DNA of 64,000 nt from Delphinus delphis (taxonomy: Eukaryota; Chordata; Mammalia; Artiodactyla; Delphinidae). The notes under the pieces are model-generated. The model was not told where the DNA came from. It did no database searches and worked only from the letters and a program-made list of their open reading frames with translations. The DNA is taken from NCBI RefSeq assembly GCF_949987515.2, contig NW_027192651.1, forward strand, positions 248,001 to 312,000, given 5' to 3'. A program made the position numbers and the translations under genes. Of this stretch, positions 1 to 11,194 are shown in pieces (within the stretch, counting starts at the first letter, position 1; each line of letters begins with the position of its first letter).

Positions 1-144
1 CAGCTATCGTCCAAAAATAGACTGAAGTAAGGCTGCCAAGAGGACTTGAAAGCGGGGCAGAATTGCAGGAAACCGATTTCAGGAGGTAGACTGGAATTGC
101 ATTGAAAGCATAGGAAAAGAGGCAGAACGTCCACAATGATGCAC
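1..144 (+). repeat. Satellite unit 0, right-end fragment
   Basis: The last 144 bases of a unit whose remainder lies before the window. They match the equivalent stretch 4,736 bases downstream (4,737-4,880), as expected if the three-unit duplication extends beyond the left window edge. Confidence 0.93.
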
Positions 145-216
145 TTGGCCAAAAAGGGCGTATGCGTTTTTTCCTGAATATATTCAGGAAAAAACGCATA
201 CGCCCTTTTTGGCCAA
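145..216. mobile_element. 72-base perfect palindrome, mariner-type MITE
   Basis: Two 36-base arms are exactly complementary with no spacer. The arms begin TTGGCCAAAAAGG and meet at CCTGAATATATTCAGG. One copy stands at the same place in every satellite unit, immediately upstream of the L1-derived part. In units 1, 3, 7-10, 13-16, 18, 21, 22, 24-27, 29-32 and 34-36 all 36 pairs match. From memory, cetartiodactyl mariner MITEs have termini of the form GGTTGGCCAAAAAGTTCGTT with TTTTTCC further in, and they seed the bovine miR-2284/2285 hairpins. The similarity is strong over the outer 13 and inner bases, so I infer a MITE origin. No TA target duplication is visible. Confidence 0.75.
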
Positions 217-1053
217 CCAAGCAAGCTTGCAAAGGAAATCTGCACTACAATGAAGTCTCACTTCCCCCCGGTCAAAAGGGCCATCTGAAAAAAGTGTAAA
301 ATCCAGAAAGGCAGGACAGGCCGTGGAGAACTGGGAGCCTTGTTATGCTGATGGGCGGGATGTAAATTGCCAACAACCACTTGGGAGAAGTGTATGGTGT
401 TTCCTGAAACATCTAAAAACAAAGCAACAGAGCCTAGGGCACTTCCGCTTATGGTCCTATAGCTTAGGGAAATTAAAATCAAAAAGACACAGCCACCCCA
501 AAGTTTGGGACGCCTCCGTTTACAAGAACCTCGTTTACCGTACAAGTTCAATATCACAGAAAGTGAAAAATGGATAAAGAACTTGTGGTACTTACGTACA
601 ATGCAGTATCACTCAGCAATGAAATCTATGTCATCAGGCCCGTAGCAGCATAATGAGTGGATTCAGGTACGATGATTCTAACTGAAATAAGTCACACAGA
701 AAAAGAAACATCATAAGATATCACTAATACACGGAATGTAAACTTGGCTACACAGGAACTGCATTCCAAAACAGAACAGGGTCTCAAATTTAGAAAACCA
801 ACTTATGCTTGCTTAAGGGGAAAGGTGAGTTGGGGTGCTGCATAAAACCAGAGATTGAAATGAGCACAGATAAAGTTCCTTAAGCCAAATATGGAATAGA
901 CAAGAGCTACTCCTTGGTCAACGAAATGGACACAAAACCCCATATTAAACGCCTAAGAATGCACCTGACTAGTAAGTATCTTAAAACCTATGGATTGCTA
1001 TGTCTCCGAAAGAGAATCAAGCATGTGTACAGGGGCATAAACGCAGCAGTGAT
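217..1053 (+). mobile_element. L1 3'-end-derived part of the satellite unit (reference copy)
   Basis: This part aligns collinearly with the ordinary L1 3' end at 30,929-31,671. CACTACAATGAAGTCTCAC corresponds to the L1 stretch CAATGAGGTATCACCTCAC. TGTAAATTGCCAAC corresponds to TATAAATTGATAC, and AGTATCACTCAGCAATGAAA to ATATTACTCAGCCATGAAA. GAAATAAGTCACACAGAAA corresponds to GAAGTAAGTCAGAAAGAGA, and GGGGAAAGGTGAG and ACTCAACACCCCATATT to 3'UTR sequence. It covers the last part of ORF2 and most of the 3'UTR with no open frame kept. It ends at the deletion scar near 1,053, where older units still continue into an A-rich tail. Confidence 0.9.
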
Positions 1054-1722
1054 AGGATTGGAGAGGTTCGTGAGCAAATGAAGACCCTTTGAAGTCATAT
1101 TGCATGGTACCCATTCCACGGGTTTCAACTCTCCAGTTTTAAGGTATTCTTCCTTCAGCTAAAACATGCATGTGGAACCCAGAGTATGATCAACCATGTG
1201 AACGGGAGACGTGTTCAAATATGTCTCAGTTTTCCTCCCCTGGTACTCGGGTGCAACATTCCAGACGCTTTACTAACACTCTCCCGACTTGGAGAGTCAG
1301 TCCCTTTAACCTCCTGTTTGGCCCAGTTTGCAATTTCTGCGGAAGATGAACAGGAATAGCGAGAACCAATGAGAGGCTAGCTGGAGGTGTCTGGACGGGC
1401 AAATTTAACTCTCATTTCCCACCAGGAAGAGGAATTAACCAAAGGCTCATCATGCCGTGCCAGAACCAGATTAGGGCCTGAAGGCATCCTGCGGTGTTCC
1501 GGCCAGGTCAAAAGAAAGCGAGTTGAAGAAAGGAGCTCAGGGGCACTGTAATTCACAAACCTGCAGAGTTATAAATGACAGCTATCGTCCAAAAATAGAC
1601 TGAAGTAAGGCTGCCAAGAGGACTTGAAAGCGGGGCAGAATTGCAGGAAACCGATTTCAGGAGGTAGACTGGAATTGCATTGAAAGCATAGGAAAAGAGG
1701 CAGAACGTCCACAATGATGCAC
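1054..1722 (+). repeat. Non-L1 part of the satellite unit (reference copy)
   Basis: About 670 bases run from GGATTGGAGAGGTTCG to the next palindrome. There is no L1 similarity, no open frame of note and no tRNA-type SINE body. The homologous old sequence at 35,990-36,300 looks like an LTR R-U5 stretch, so part of this segment may be LTR-derived, but that is a weak inference. All units keep TATAAATGACAGCTATCGTCC and GAACCAATGAGAG here. Confidence 0.6.
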
Positions 1723-3302
1723 TTGGCCAAAAAGGGCGTATGCGTTTTTTCCTGAATATATTCAGGAAAAAACGCATACGCCCCTTTTGGCCAACCAAGC
1801 AAGCTTGCAAAGGAAATCTGCACTACAATGAAGTCTCACTTCCCCCCGGTCAAAAGGGCCATCTGAAAAAAGTGTAAAATCCAGAAAGGCAGGACAGGCC
1901 ATGGAGAACTGGGAGCCTTGTTATGCTGATGGGCGGGATGTAAATTGCCAACAACCACTCGGGAGAAGTGTATGGTGTTTCCTGAAACATCTAAAAAACA
2001 AAGCAACAGAACCTAGGGCACTTCCACTTATGGTCCTATAGCTTAGGGAAATTAAAATCAAAAAGACACAGCCACCCCAAAGTTTGGAACGGCTCTGTTT
2101 ACAAGAACCTCGTTTACAGTACAAGTTCAACATCGCAGAAAGTGAAAAATGGATAAAGAAGTTGTGGTATTTACTTACAAAGCAATATCACTCAGCAATG
2201 AAATCTGTGTCATCAGGCCCTTAGCAGCACAATGAGTGGATTCAGGTATGATGATTCTAACTGAAATAAGTCACACAGAAAAAGAAACATCATAAGATAT
2301 CAGTAATACACGGAATGTAAACTTGGCTACACAGGAACTGAATTACAGAACAGAACAGGGTCTCAAATTTAGAAAACCAACTTATGCTTGCTTAAGGGTA
2401 AAGGTGAGTTGGGGTGCTGCATAAAACCAGAGATTGAAATGAGCACAGATAAAGTTCCTTAAGCCAAATATGGAATAGACAAGAGCTACTCCTTGCTCAA
2501 CGAAATGGACTCAACACCGCATATTAAACGCCTAAGAATGTACCTGACTAGTAAGTATCTTAAAACCTATGGATTGCTATGTCTCCGAAAGAGAATCAAG
2601 CATGTGTACAGGGGCATAAACGCAGCAGTGATAGGATTGGAGAGGTTCGGTGAGCAAATGAAGACCCTTTGAAGTCATATTGCATGGTACCCATTCCACG
2701 GGTTTCAACTACCCAGGTTTAAGGTATTCTTCCTTCAGCTAAAACATGCATGTGGAACCTAGAGTATGATCAACCATGTGATCAGGAGACGTGTTCAAAT
2801 ATGTCTCAGTTTTCCTCCCCTGGTACTCGGGTGCAACATTTCAGACGCTTTACTAACACTCTCCCCACTTGGAGAGTCAGCGCCTTTAACCTCCTGTTTG
2901 GCCCAGTTTGCAATTTCTGCGGAAGATGAACAGGAATAGCGAGAACCAATGAGAGACTAGCTGGAGGTGTCTGGACGGGCAAATTTAACTCTCATTTCCC
3001 ACCAGAAAGAGGAAATAACCAAAGGCTCAGCGTGCCATACCGGAACCAGATTGGGGCCTGAAGCCATCCTGCGGTGTTGCCGCCAGGTCACAAGAAAGCG
3101 AGTTGAAGAAAGGAGCTAAGGGGCACTGTAATTCACAAACCTGCAGAGTTATAAATGACAGCTATCGTCCCAAAATAGACTGAAATAAGGCTGCCAAGAG
3201 GACTTGAAAGTGGGGCAGAATTGCAGGAAACCGATTTCAGGAGGTAGACTGGAATTGCATTGAAAGCATAGGAAAAGAGGCAGAACGTCCACAATGATGC
3301 AC
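1723..3302 (+). repeat. Satellite unit 2 (1,580)
   Basis: The palindrome has one mismatch (C at 1784), shared with unit 5 (6520). ACTTACAAAGC class. The right end is marked by GTGATCAGGAGACG, CATTTCAGACG and CATACCGGAACCAGATTGGGG, a combination seen again at the right end of unit 6. Confidence 0.95.
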
Positions 3303-4880
3303 TTGGCCAAAAAGGGCGTATGCGTTTTTTCCTGAATATATTCAGGAAAAAACGCATACGCCCTTTTTGGCCAACCAAGCAAGCTTGCAAAGGAAATCTG
3401 CACTACAATGAAGTCTCACTTCCCCCCGGTCAAAAGGGCCATCTGAAAAAAGTGTAAAATCCAGAAAGGCAGGACAGGCCATGGAGAACTGGGAGCCTTG
3501 TTATGCTGATGGGCGGGATGTAAATTGCCAACAACCACTCGGGAGAAGTGTATGGTGTTTCCTGAAACATCTAATAAACAAAGCAACAGAACCTAGGGCA
3601 CTTCCACTTATGGTCCTATAGCTTAGGGAAATTAAAATCAAAAAGACACAGCCACCCCAAAGTTTGGAGCGGCTCTGTTTACAAGAACCTCGTTTACAGT
3701 ACAAGTTCAACATCGCAGAAAGTGAAAAATGGATAAAGAAGTTGTGGTATTTACTTACAAAGCAATATCACTCAGCAATGAAATCTGTGTCATCAGGCCC
3801 TTAGCAGCACAATGAGTGGATTCAGGTATGATGATTCTAACTGAAGTAAGTCACACAGAAAAAGAAACATCATAAGATATCAGTAATACACGGAATGTAA
3901 ACTTGGCTACACAGGAACTGAATTACAGAACAGAACAGGGTCTCAAATTTAGAAAACCAACTTATGCTTGCCTAAGGGGAAAGGTGAGTTGGGTTGCTGC
4001 ATAAAACCAGAGATTGAAATGAGCACAGATAAAGTTCCTTAAGCCAAATATGGAATAGACAAGAGCTACTCCTTGCTCAACGAAATGGACCCAACACCGC
4101 ATATTAAATGCCTAAGAATGTACCTGACTAGTAAGTATCTTAAAACCTATGGATTGCTATGTCTCCGAAAGAGAATCAAGCATGTGTACAGGGGCATAAA
4201 CGCAGCAGTGATAGGATTGGAGAGGTTCGGTGAGCAAATGAAGACCCTTTGAAGTCATATTGCATGGTACCCATTACACGGGTCTTAACTCTCCAGGTTT
4301 AAGGTATTCTTCCTTCAGCTAAAACATGCATGTGGAACCCAAGTATGATCAACCATGTAAACGGGAGACGTGTTCAAATATGTCTCAGTTTTCCTCCCCT
4401 GGTACTCGGGTGCAACATTCCAGACGCTTTACTAACACTCTCCCCACTTGGAGAGTCAGCGCCTTTAACCTCCTGTTTGGCCCAGTTTGCAATTTCTGCG
4501 GAAGATGAACAGGAATAGCGAGAACCAATGAGAGGCTAGCTGGAGGTGTCTGGACGGGCAAATTTAACTCTCATTTCCCACCAGGAAGAGGAAATAACCA
4601 AAGGCTCATCATGCCGTGCCAGAACCAGATTAGGGCCTGAAGGCATCCTGCGGTGTTGCGGCCAGGTCACAAGAAAGCGAGTTGAAGAAAGGAGCTCAGG
4701 GGCACTGTAATTCCAAACCTGCAGAGTTATAAATGACAGCTATCGTCCAAAAATAGACTGAAGTAAGGCTGCCAAGAGGACTTGAAAGCGGGGCAGAATT
4801 GCAGGAAACCGATTTCAGGAGGTAGACTGGAATTGCATTGAAAGCATAGGAAAAGAGGCAGAACGTCCACAATGATGCAC
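3303..4880 (+). repeat. Satellite unit 3 (1,578)
   Basis: The palindrome is perfect. ACTTACAAAGC class, marked by CTAATAAACAAAG, ATATTAAATGCC and GGAACCCAAGTATG. Unit 7 carries the same private set 6,313 bases downstream. A 3-base deletion near 4,711 (GTAATTCCAAACC) is unique to this copy. Confidence 0.95.
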
Positions 4881-7576
4881 TTGGCCATAAAGGGCGTATG
4901 CGTTTTTTCCTGAATATATTCAGGAAAAAACGCATACGCCCTTTTTGGCCAACCAAGCAAGCTTGCAAAGGAAATCTGCACTACAATGAAGTCTCACTTC
5001 CCCCCGGTCAAAAGGGCCATCTGAAAAAAGTGTAAAATCCAGAAAAGCAGGACAGGCCATGGAGAACTGGGAGCCTTGTTATGCTGATGGGCGGGATGTA
5101 AATTGCCAACAACCACTTGGGAGAAGTGTATGGTGTTTCCTGAAACATCTAAAAACAAAGCAACAGAGCCTAGGGCACTTCCGCTTATGGTCCTATAGCT
5201 TAGGGAAATTAAAATCAAAAAGACACAGCCACCCCAAAGTTTGGGACGTCTCCGTTTACAAGAACCTCGTTTACCGTACAAGTTCAATATCACAGAAAGT
5301 GAAAAATGGATAAAGAACTTGTGGTACTTACGTACAATGCAGTATCACTCAGCAATGAAATCTATGTCATCAGGCCCGTAGCAGCATAATGAGTGGATTC
5401 AGGTACGATGATTCTAACTGAAATAAGTCACACAGAAAAAGAAACATCATAAGATATCACTAATACACGGAATGTAAACTTGGCTACACAGGAACTGCAT
5501 TCCAAAACAGAACAGGGTCTCAAATTTAGAAAACCAACTTATGCTTGCTTAAGGGTAAAGGTGAGTTGGGGTGCTGCATAAAACCAGAGATTGAAATGAG
5601 CACAGATAAAGTTCCTTAAGCCAAATATGGAATAGACAAGAGCTAGTCCTTGGTCAACGAAATGGACACAAAACCCCATATTAAACGCCTAAGAATGCAC
5701 CTGACTAGTAAGTATCTTAAAACCTATGGATTGCTATGTCTCCGAAAGAGAATCAAGCATGTGTACAGGGGCATAAACGCAGCAGTGATAGGATTGGAGA
5801 GGTTCGTGAGCAAATGAAGACCCTTTGAAGTCATATTGCATGGTACCCATTCCACGGGTTTCAACTCTCCAGTTTTAAGGTATTCTTCCTTCAGCTAAAA
5901 CATGCATGTGGAACCCAGAGTATGATCAACCATGTGAACGGGAGACGTGTTCAAATATGTCTCAGTTTTCCTCCCCTGGTACTCGGGTGCAACATTCCAG
6001 ACGCTTTACTAACACTCTCCCGACTTGGAGAGTCAGTCCCTTTAACCTCCTGTTTGGCCCAGTTTGCAATTTCTGCGGAAGATGAACAGGAATAGCGAGA
6101 ACCAATGAGAGGCTAGCTGGAGGTGTCTGGACGGGCAAATTTAACTCTCATTTCCCACCAGGAAGAGGAATTAACCAAAGGCTCATCATGCCGTGCCAGA
6201 ACCAGATTAGGGCCTGAAGGCATCCTGCGGTGTTCCGGCCAGGTCAAAAGAAAGCGAGTTGAAGAAAGGAGCTCAGGGGCACTGTAATTCACAAACCTGC
6301 AGAGTTATAAATGACAGCTATCGTCCAAAAATAGACTGAAGTAAGGCTGCCAAGAGGACTTGAAAGCGGGGCAGAATTGCAGGAAACCGATTTCAGGAGG
6401 TAGACTGGAATTGCATTGAAAGCATAGGAAAAGAGGCAGAACGTCCACAATGATGCACTTGGCCAAAAAGGGCGTATGCGTTTTTTCCTGAATATATTCA
6501 GGAAAAAACGCATACGCCCCTTTTGGCCAACCAAGCAAGCTTGCAAAGGAAATCTGCACTACAATGAAGTCTCACTTCCCCCCGGTCAAAAGGGCCATCT
6601 GAAAAAAGTGTAAAATCCAGAAAGGCAGGACAGGCCATGGAGAACTGGGAGCCTTGTTATGCTGATGGGCGGGATGTAAATTGCCAACAACCACTCGGGA
6701 GAAGTGTATGGTGTTTCCTGAAACATCTAAAAAACAAAGCAACAGAACCTAGGGCACTTCCACTTATGGTCCTATAGCTTAGGGAAATTAAAATCAAAAA
6801 GACACAGCCACCCCAAAGTTTGGAACGGCTCTGTTTACAAGAACCTCGTTTACAGTACAAGTTCAACATCGCAGAAAGTGAAAAATGGATAAAGAAGTTG
6901 TGGTATTTACTTACAAAGCAATATCACTCAGCAATGAAATCTGTGTCATCAGGCCCTTAGCAGCACAATGAGTGGATTCAGGTATGATGATTCTAACTGA
7001 AATAAGTCACACAGAAAAAGAAACATCATAAGATATCAGTAATACACGGAATGTAAACTTGGCTACACAGGAACTGAATTACAGAACAGAACAGGGTCTC
7101 AAATTTAGAAAACCAACTTATGCTTGCTTAAGGGTAAAGGTGAGTTGGGGTGCTGCATAAAACCAGAGATTGAAATGAGCACAGATAAAGTTCCTTAAGC
7201 CAAATATGGAATAGACAAGAGCTACTCCTTGCTCAACGAAATGGACCCAACACCGCATATTAAACGCCTAAGAATGTACCTGACTAGTAAGTATCTTAAA
7301 ACCTATGGATTGCTATGTCTCCGAAAGAGAATCAAGCATGTGTACAGGGGCATAAACGCAGCAGTGATAGGATTGGAGAGGTTCGGTGAGCAAATGAAGA
7401 CCCTTTGAAGTCATATTGCATGGTACCCATTCCACGGGTTTCAACTACCCAGGTTTAAGGTATTCTTCCTTCAGCTAAAACATGCATGTGGAACCTAGAG
7501 TATGATCAACCATGTGATCAGGAGACGTGTTCAAATATGTCTCAGTTTTCCTCCCCTGGTACTCGGGTGCAACATT
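4737..7576 (+). repeat. Three-unit duplication, copy 2
   Basis: Copy of 1-2,840. The match to unit 2 ends within unit 5, where sequence switches to that of unit 3. Confidence 0.88.
4881..6458 (+). repeat. Satellite unit 4 (1,578)
   Basis: Near-copy of unit 1 (type A). Its palindrome has one mismatch (T at 4888), and it has a private GAGCTAGTCC near 5,641. Confidence 0.95.
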
Positions 7577-8038
7577 CCAGACGCTTTACTAACACTCTCC
7601 CCACTTGGAGAGTCAGCGCCTTTAACCTCCTGTTTGGCCCAGTTTGCAATTTCTGCGGAAGATGAACAGGAATAGCGAGAACCAATGAGAGGCTAGCTGG
7701 AGGTGTCTGGACGGGCAAATTTAACTCTCATTTCCCACCAGGAAGAGGAAATAACCAAAGGCTCATCATGCCGTGCCAGAACCAGATTAGGGCCTGAAGG
7801 CATCCTGCGGTGTTGCGGCCAGGTCACAAGAAAGCGAGTTGAAGAAAGGAGCTCAGGGGCACTGTAATTCACAAACCTGCAGAGTTATAAATGACAGCTA
7901 TCGTCCAAAAATAGACTGAAGTAAGGCTGCCAAGAGGACTTGAAAGCGGGGCAGAATTGCAGGAAACCGATTTCAGGAGGTAGACTGGAATTGCATTGAA
8001 AGCATAGGAAAAGAGGCAGAACGTCCACAATGATGCAC
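6459..8038 (+). repeat. Satellite unit 5 (1,580), chimera of units 2 and 3
   Basis: The left part follows unit 2, including the palindrome substitution at 6520 and GTGATCAGG at 7,514. From 7,576 on it follows unit 3 (CATTCCAG, CATCATGCCGTGCCAG). The switch therefore lies within about 7,521-7,576. A crossover between neighbouring units with loss of one unit explains it. Confidence 0.88.
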
Positions 8039-9615
8039 TTGGCCAAAAAGGGCGTATGCATTTTTTCCTGAATATATTCAGGAAAAAACGCATACGCCCT
8101 TTTTGGCCAACCAAGCAAGCTTGCAAAGGAAATCTGCACTACAATGAAGTCTCACTTCCCCCCGGTCAAAAGGGCCATCTGAAAAAAGTGTAAAATCCAG
8201 AAAGGCAGGACAGGCCATGGAGAACTGGGAGCCTTGTTATGCTGATGGGCGGGATGTAAATTGCCAACAACCACTTGGGAGAAGTGTATGGTGTTTCCTG
8301 AAACATCTAAAAACAAAGCAACAGAGCCTAGGGCACTCCGCTTATGGTCCTATAGCTTAGGGAAATTAAAATCAAAAAGACACAGCCACCCCAAAGTTTG
8401 GGACGCCTCCGTTTACAAGAACCTCGTTTACCGTACAAGTTCAATATCACAGAAAGTGAAAAATGGATAAAGAACTTGTGGTACTTACGTACAATGCAGT
8501 ATCACTCAGCAATGAAATCTATGTCATCAGGCCCGTAACAGCATAATGAGTGGATTCAGGTACAATGATTCTAACTGAAATAAGTCACACAGAAAAAGAA
8601 ACATCATAAGATATCACTAATACACGGAATGTAAACTTGGCTACACAGGAACTGCATTCCAAAACAGAACAGGGTCTCAAATTTAGAAAACCAACTTATG
8701 CTTGCTTAAGGGGAAAGGTGAGTTGGGGTGCTGCATAAAACCAGAGATTGAAATGAGCACAGATAAAGTTCCTTAAGCCAAATATGGAATAGACGAGAGC
8801 TACTCCTTGGTCAACGAAATGGACACAAAACCCCATATTAAACGCCTAAGAATGCACCTGACTAGTAAGTATCTTAAAACCTATGGATTGTGATGTCTCC
8901 GAAAGAGAATCAAGCATGTGTACAGGGGCATAAACGCAGCAGTGATAGGATTGGAGAGGTTCGTGAGCAAATGAAGACCCTTTGAAGTCATACTGCATGG
9001 TACCCATTCGACGGGTTTCAACTACCCAGGTTTAAGGTATTCTTCCTTCAGCTAAAACATGCATGTGGAACCTAGAGTATGATCAACCATGTGATCAGGA
9101 GACGTGTTCAAATATGTCTCAGTTTTCGTACCCTGGTACTCGGGTGCAACATTTCAGACGCTTTACTAACACTCTCCCCACTTGGAGAGTCAGCGCCTTT
9201 AACCTCCTGTTTGGCCCAGTTTGCAATTTCTGCGGAAGATGAACAGGAATAGCGAGAACCAATGAGAGGCTAGCTGGAGGTGTCTGGACGGGCAAATTTA
9301 ACTCTCATTTCCCACCAGGAAGAGGAAATAACCAAAGGCTCAGCGTGCCATACCGGAACCAGATTGGGGCCTGAAGCCATCCTGCGGTGTTGCGGCCAGC
9401 TCACAAGAAAGCGAGTTGAAGAAAGGAGCTAAGGGGCACTGTAATTCACAAACCTGCAGAGTTATAAATGACAGCTATCGTCCAATAATAGACTGAAGTA
9501 AGGCTGCCAAGAGGACTTGAAAGTGGGGCAGAATTGCAGGAAACCGATTTCAGGAGGTAGACTGGAATTGCATTGAAAGCATAGGAAAAGAGGCAGAACG
9601 TCCACAATGATGCAC
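8039..9615 (+). repeat. Satellite unit 6 (1,577), chimera of type A and unit 2
   Basis: The left part is type A (CCTTGGTCAACG, GTTCGTGAGC). From 9,024 it has unit 2's right end (ACTACCCAGG, CATTTCAGACG, CATACCGGAACCAGATTGGGG). The switch lies within about 8,968-9,023. The palindrome has one mismatch (A at 8060). Confidence 0.88.
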
Positions 9616-11194
9616 TTGGCCAAAAAGGGCGTATGCGTTTTTTCCTGAATATATTCAGGAAAAAACGCATACGCCCTTTTTGGCCAACCAAGCAAGCTTG
9701 CAAAGGAAATCTGCACTACAATGAAGTCTCACTTCCCCCCGGTCAAAAGGGCCATCTGAAAAAAGTGTAAAATCCAGAAAGGCAGGACAGGCCATGGAGA
9801 ACTGGGAGCCTTGTTATGCTGATGGGCGGGATGTAAATTGCCAACAACCACTCGGGAGAAGTGTATGGTGTTTCCTGAAACATCTAATAAACAAAGCAAC
9901 AGAACCTAGGGCACTTCCACTTATGGTCCTATAGCTTAGGGAAATTAAAATCAAAAAGACACAGCCACCCCAAAGTTTGGAACGGCTCTGTTTACAAGAA
10001 CCTCGTTTACAGTACAAGTTCAACATCGCAGAAAGTGAAAAATGGATAAAGAAGTTGTGGTATTTACTTACAAAGCAATATCACTCAGCAATGAAATCTG
10101 TGTCATCAGGCCCTTAGCAGCACAATGAGTGGATTCAGGTATGATGATTGTAACTGAAGTAAGTCACACAGAAAAAGAAACATCATAAGATATCAGTAAT
10201 ACACGGAATGTAAACTTGGCTACACAGGAACTGAATTACAGAACAGAACAGGGTCTCAAATTTAGAAAACCAACTTATGCTTGCTTAAGGGGAAAGGTGA
10301 GTTGGGGTGCTGCATAAAACCAGAGATTGAAATGAGCACAGATAAAGTTCCTTAAGTCAAATATGGAATAGACAAGAGCTACTCCTTGCTCAACGAAATG
10401 GACCCAACACCGCATATTAAATGCCTAAGAATGTACCTGACTAGTAAGTATCTTAAAACCTATGGATTGCTATGTCTCCGAAAGAGAATCAAGCATGTGT
10501 ACAGGGGCATAAACGCAGCAGTGATAGGATTGGAGAGGTTCGGTGAGCAAATGAAGACCCTTTGAAGTCATATTGCATGGTACCCATTACACGGGTCTTA
10601 ACTCTCCAGGTTTAAGGTATTCTTCCTTCAGCTAAAACATGCATGTGGAACCCAAGTATGATCAACCATTTGAACGGGAGACCTGTTCAAATATATCTCA
10701 GTTTTCCTCCCCTGGTACTCGGGTGCAACATTCCAGACGCTTTACTAACACTCTCCCCACTTGGAGAGTCAGCGCCTTTAACCTCCTGTTTGGCCCAGTT
10801 TGCAATTTCTGCGGAAGATGAACAGGAATAGCGAGAACCAATGAGAGACTACCTGGAGGTGTCTGGACGGGCAAATTTAACTCTCATTTCCCACCAGGAA
10901 GAGGAAATAACCAAAGGCTCAGCGTGCCGTGCCGGAACCAGATTAGGGCCTGAAGCCATCCTGCGGTGTTGCGGCCAGGTCACAAGAAAGCGAGTTGAAG
11001 AAAGGAGCTCAGGGGCACTGTAATTCACAAACCTGCAGAGTTATAAATGACAGCTATCGTCCAAAAATAGACTGAAGTAAGGCTGCCAAGAGGACTTGAA
11101 AGCGGGGCAGAATTGCAGGAAACCGATTTCAGGAGGTAGACTGGAATTGCATTGAAAGCATAGGAAAAGAGGCAGAACGTCCACAATGATGCAC
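9616..11194 (+). repeat. Satellite unit 7 (1,579)
   Basis: Relative of unit 3 (CTAATAAACAAAG, ATATTAAATGCC). The palindrome is perfect. Its right end (AGGAAATAACC, GTGCCGTGCCGG) reappears at the right end of unit 12, marking the parent of the five-unit duplication crossover. Confidence 0.95.

Larger units (their letters stand above)
145..1722 (+). repeat. Satellite unit 1 (1,578)
   Basis: The palindrome is perfect. ACGTACAATGC class, 'type A', marked by CAACCACTTGGGAG, CTTCCGCTTATGG, CCTTGGTCAACG and GTTCGTGAGC. Unit 4 is its duplicate 4,736 bases on, differing at only a handful of positions. Confidence 0.95.
1..2840 (+). repeat. Three-unit duplication, copy 1 (visible part)
   Basis: Matches 4,737-7,576 at an offset of 4,736 with few differences, including the palindrome substitution at 1784/6520. 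It may begin before the window. Confidence 0.88.

Noticed and set aside
323..577. Plus-strand frame MENWEPCYADG... in type A units
   Set aside because: Present only in a minority of units and lost by one-base indels elsewhere. It derives from L1 sequence in a frame without known domains.
1553..1810. Minus-strand frames of 84-85 codons recurring in nearly every unit (MQACLV... and MQISFA... types)
   Set aside because: They cross the palindrome and L1-derived DNA, repeat only because the DNA repeats, and are broken freely by substitutions in units 10-12, 16, 17 and 35. The palindrome makes both strands encode the same short peptide, which looks like conservation but is a symmetry effect.
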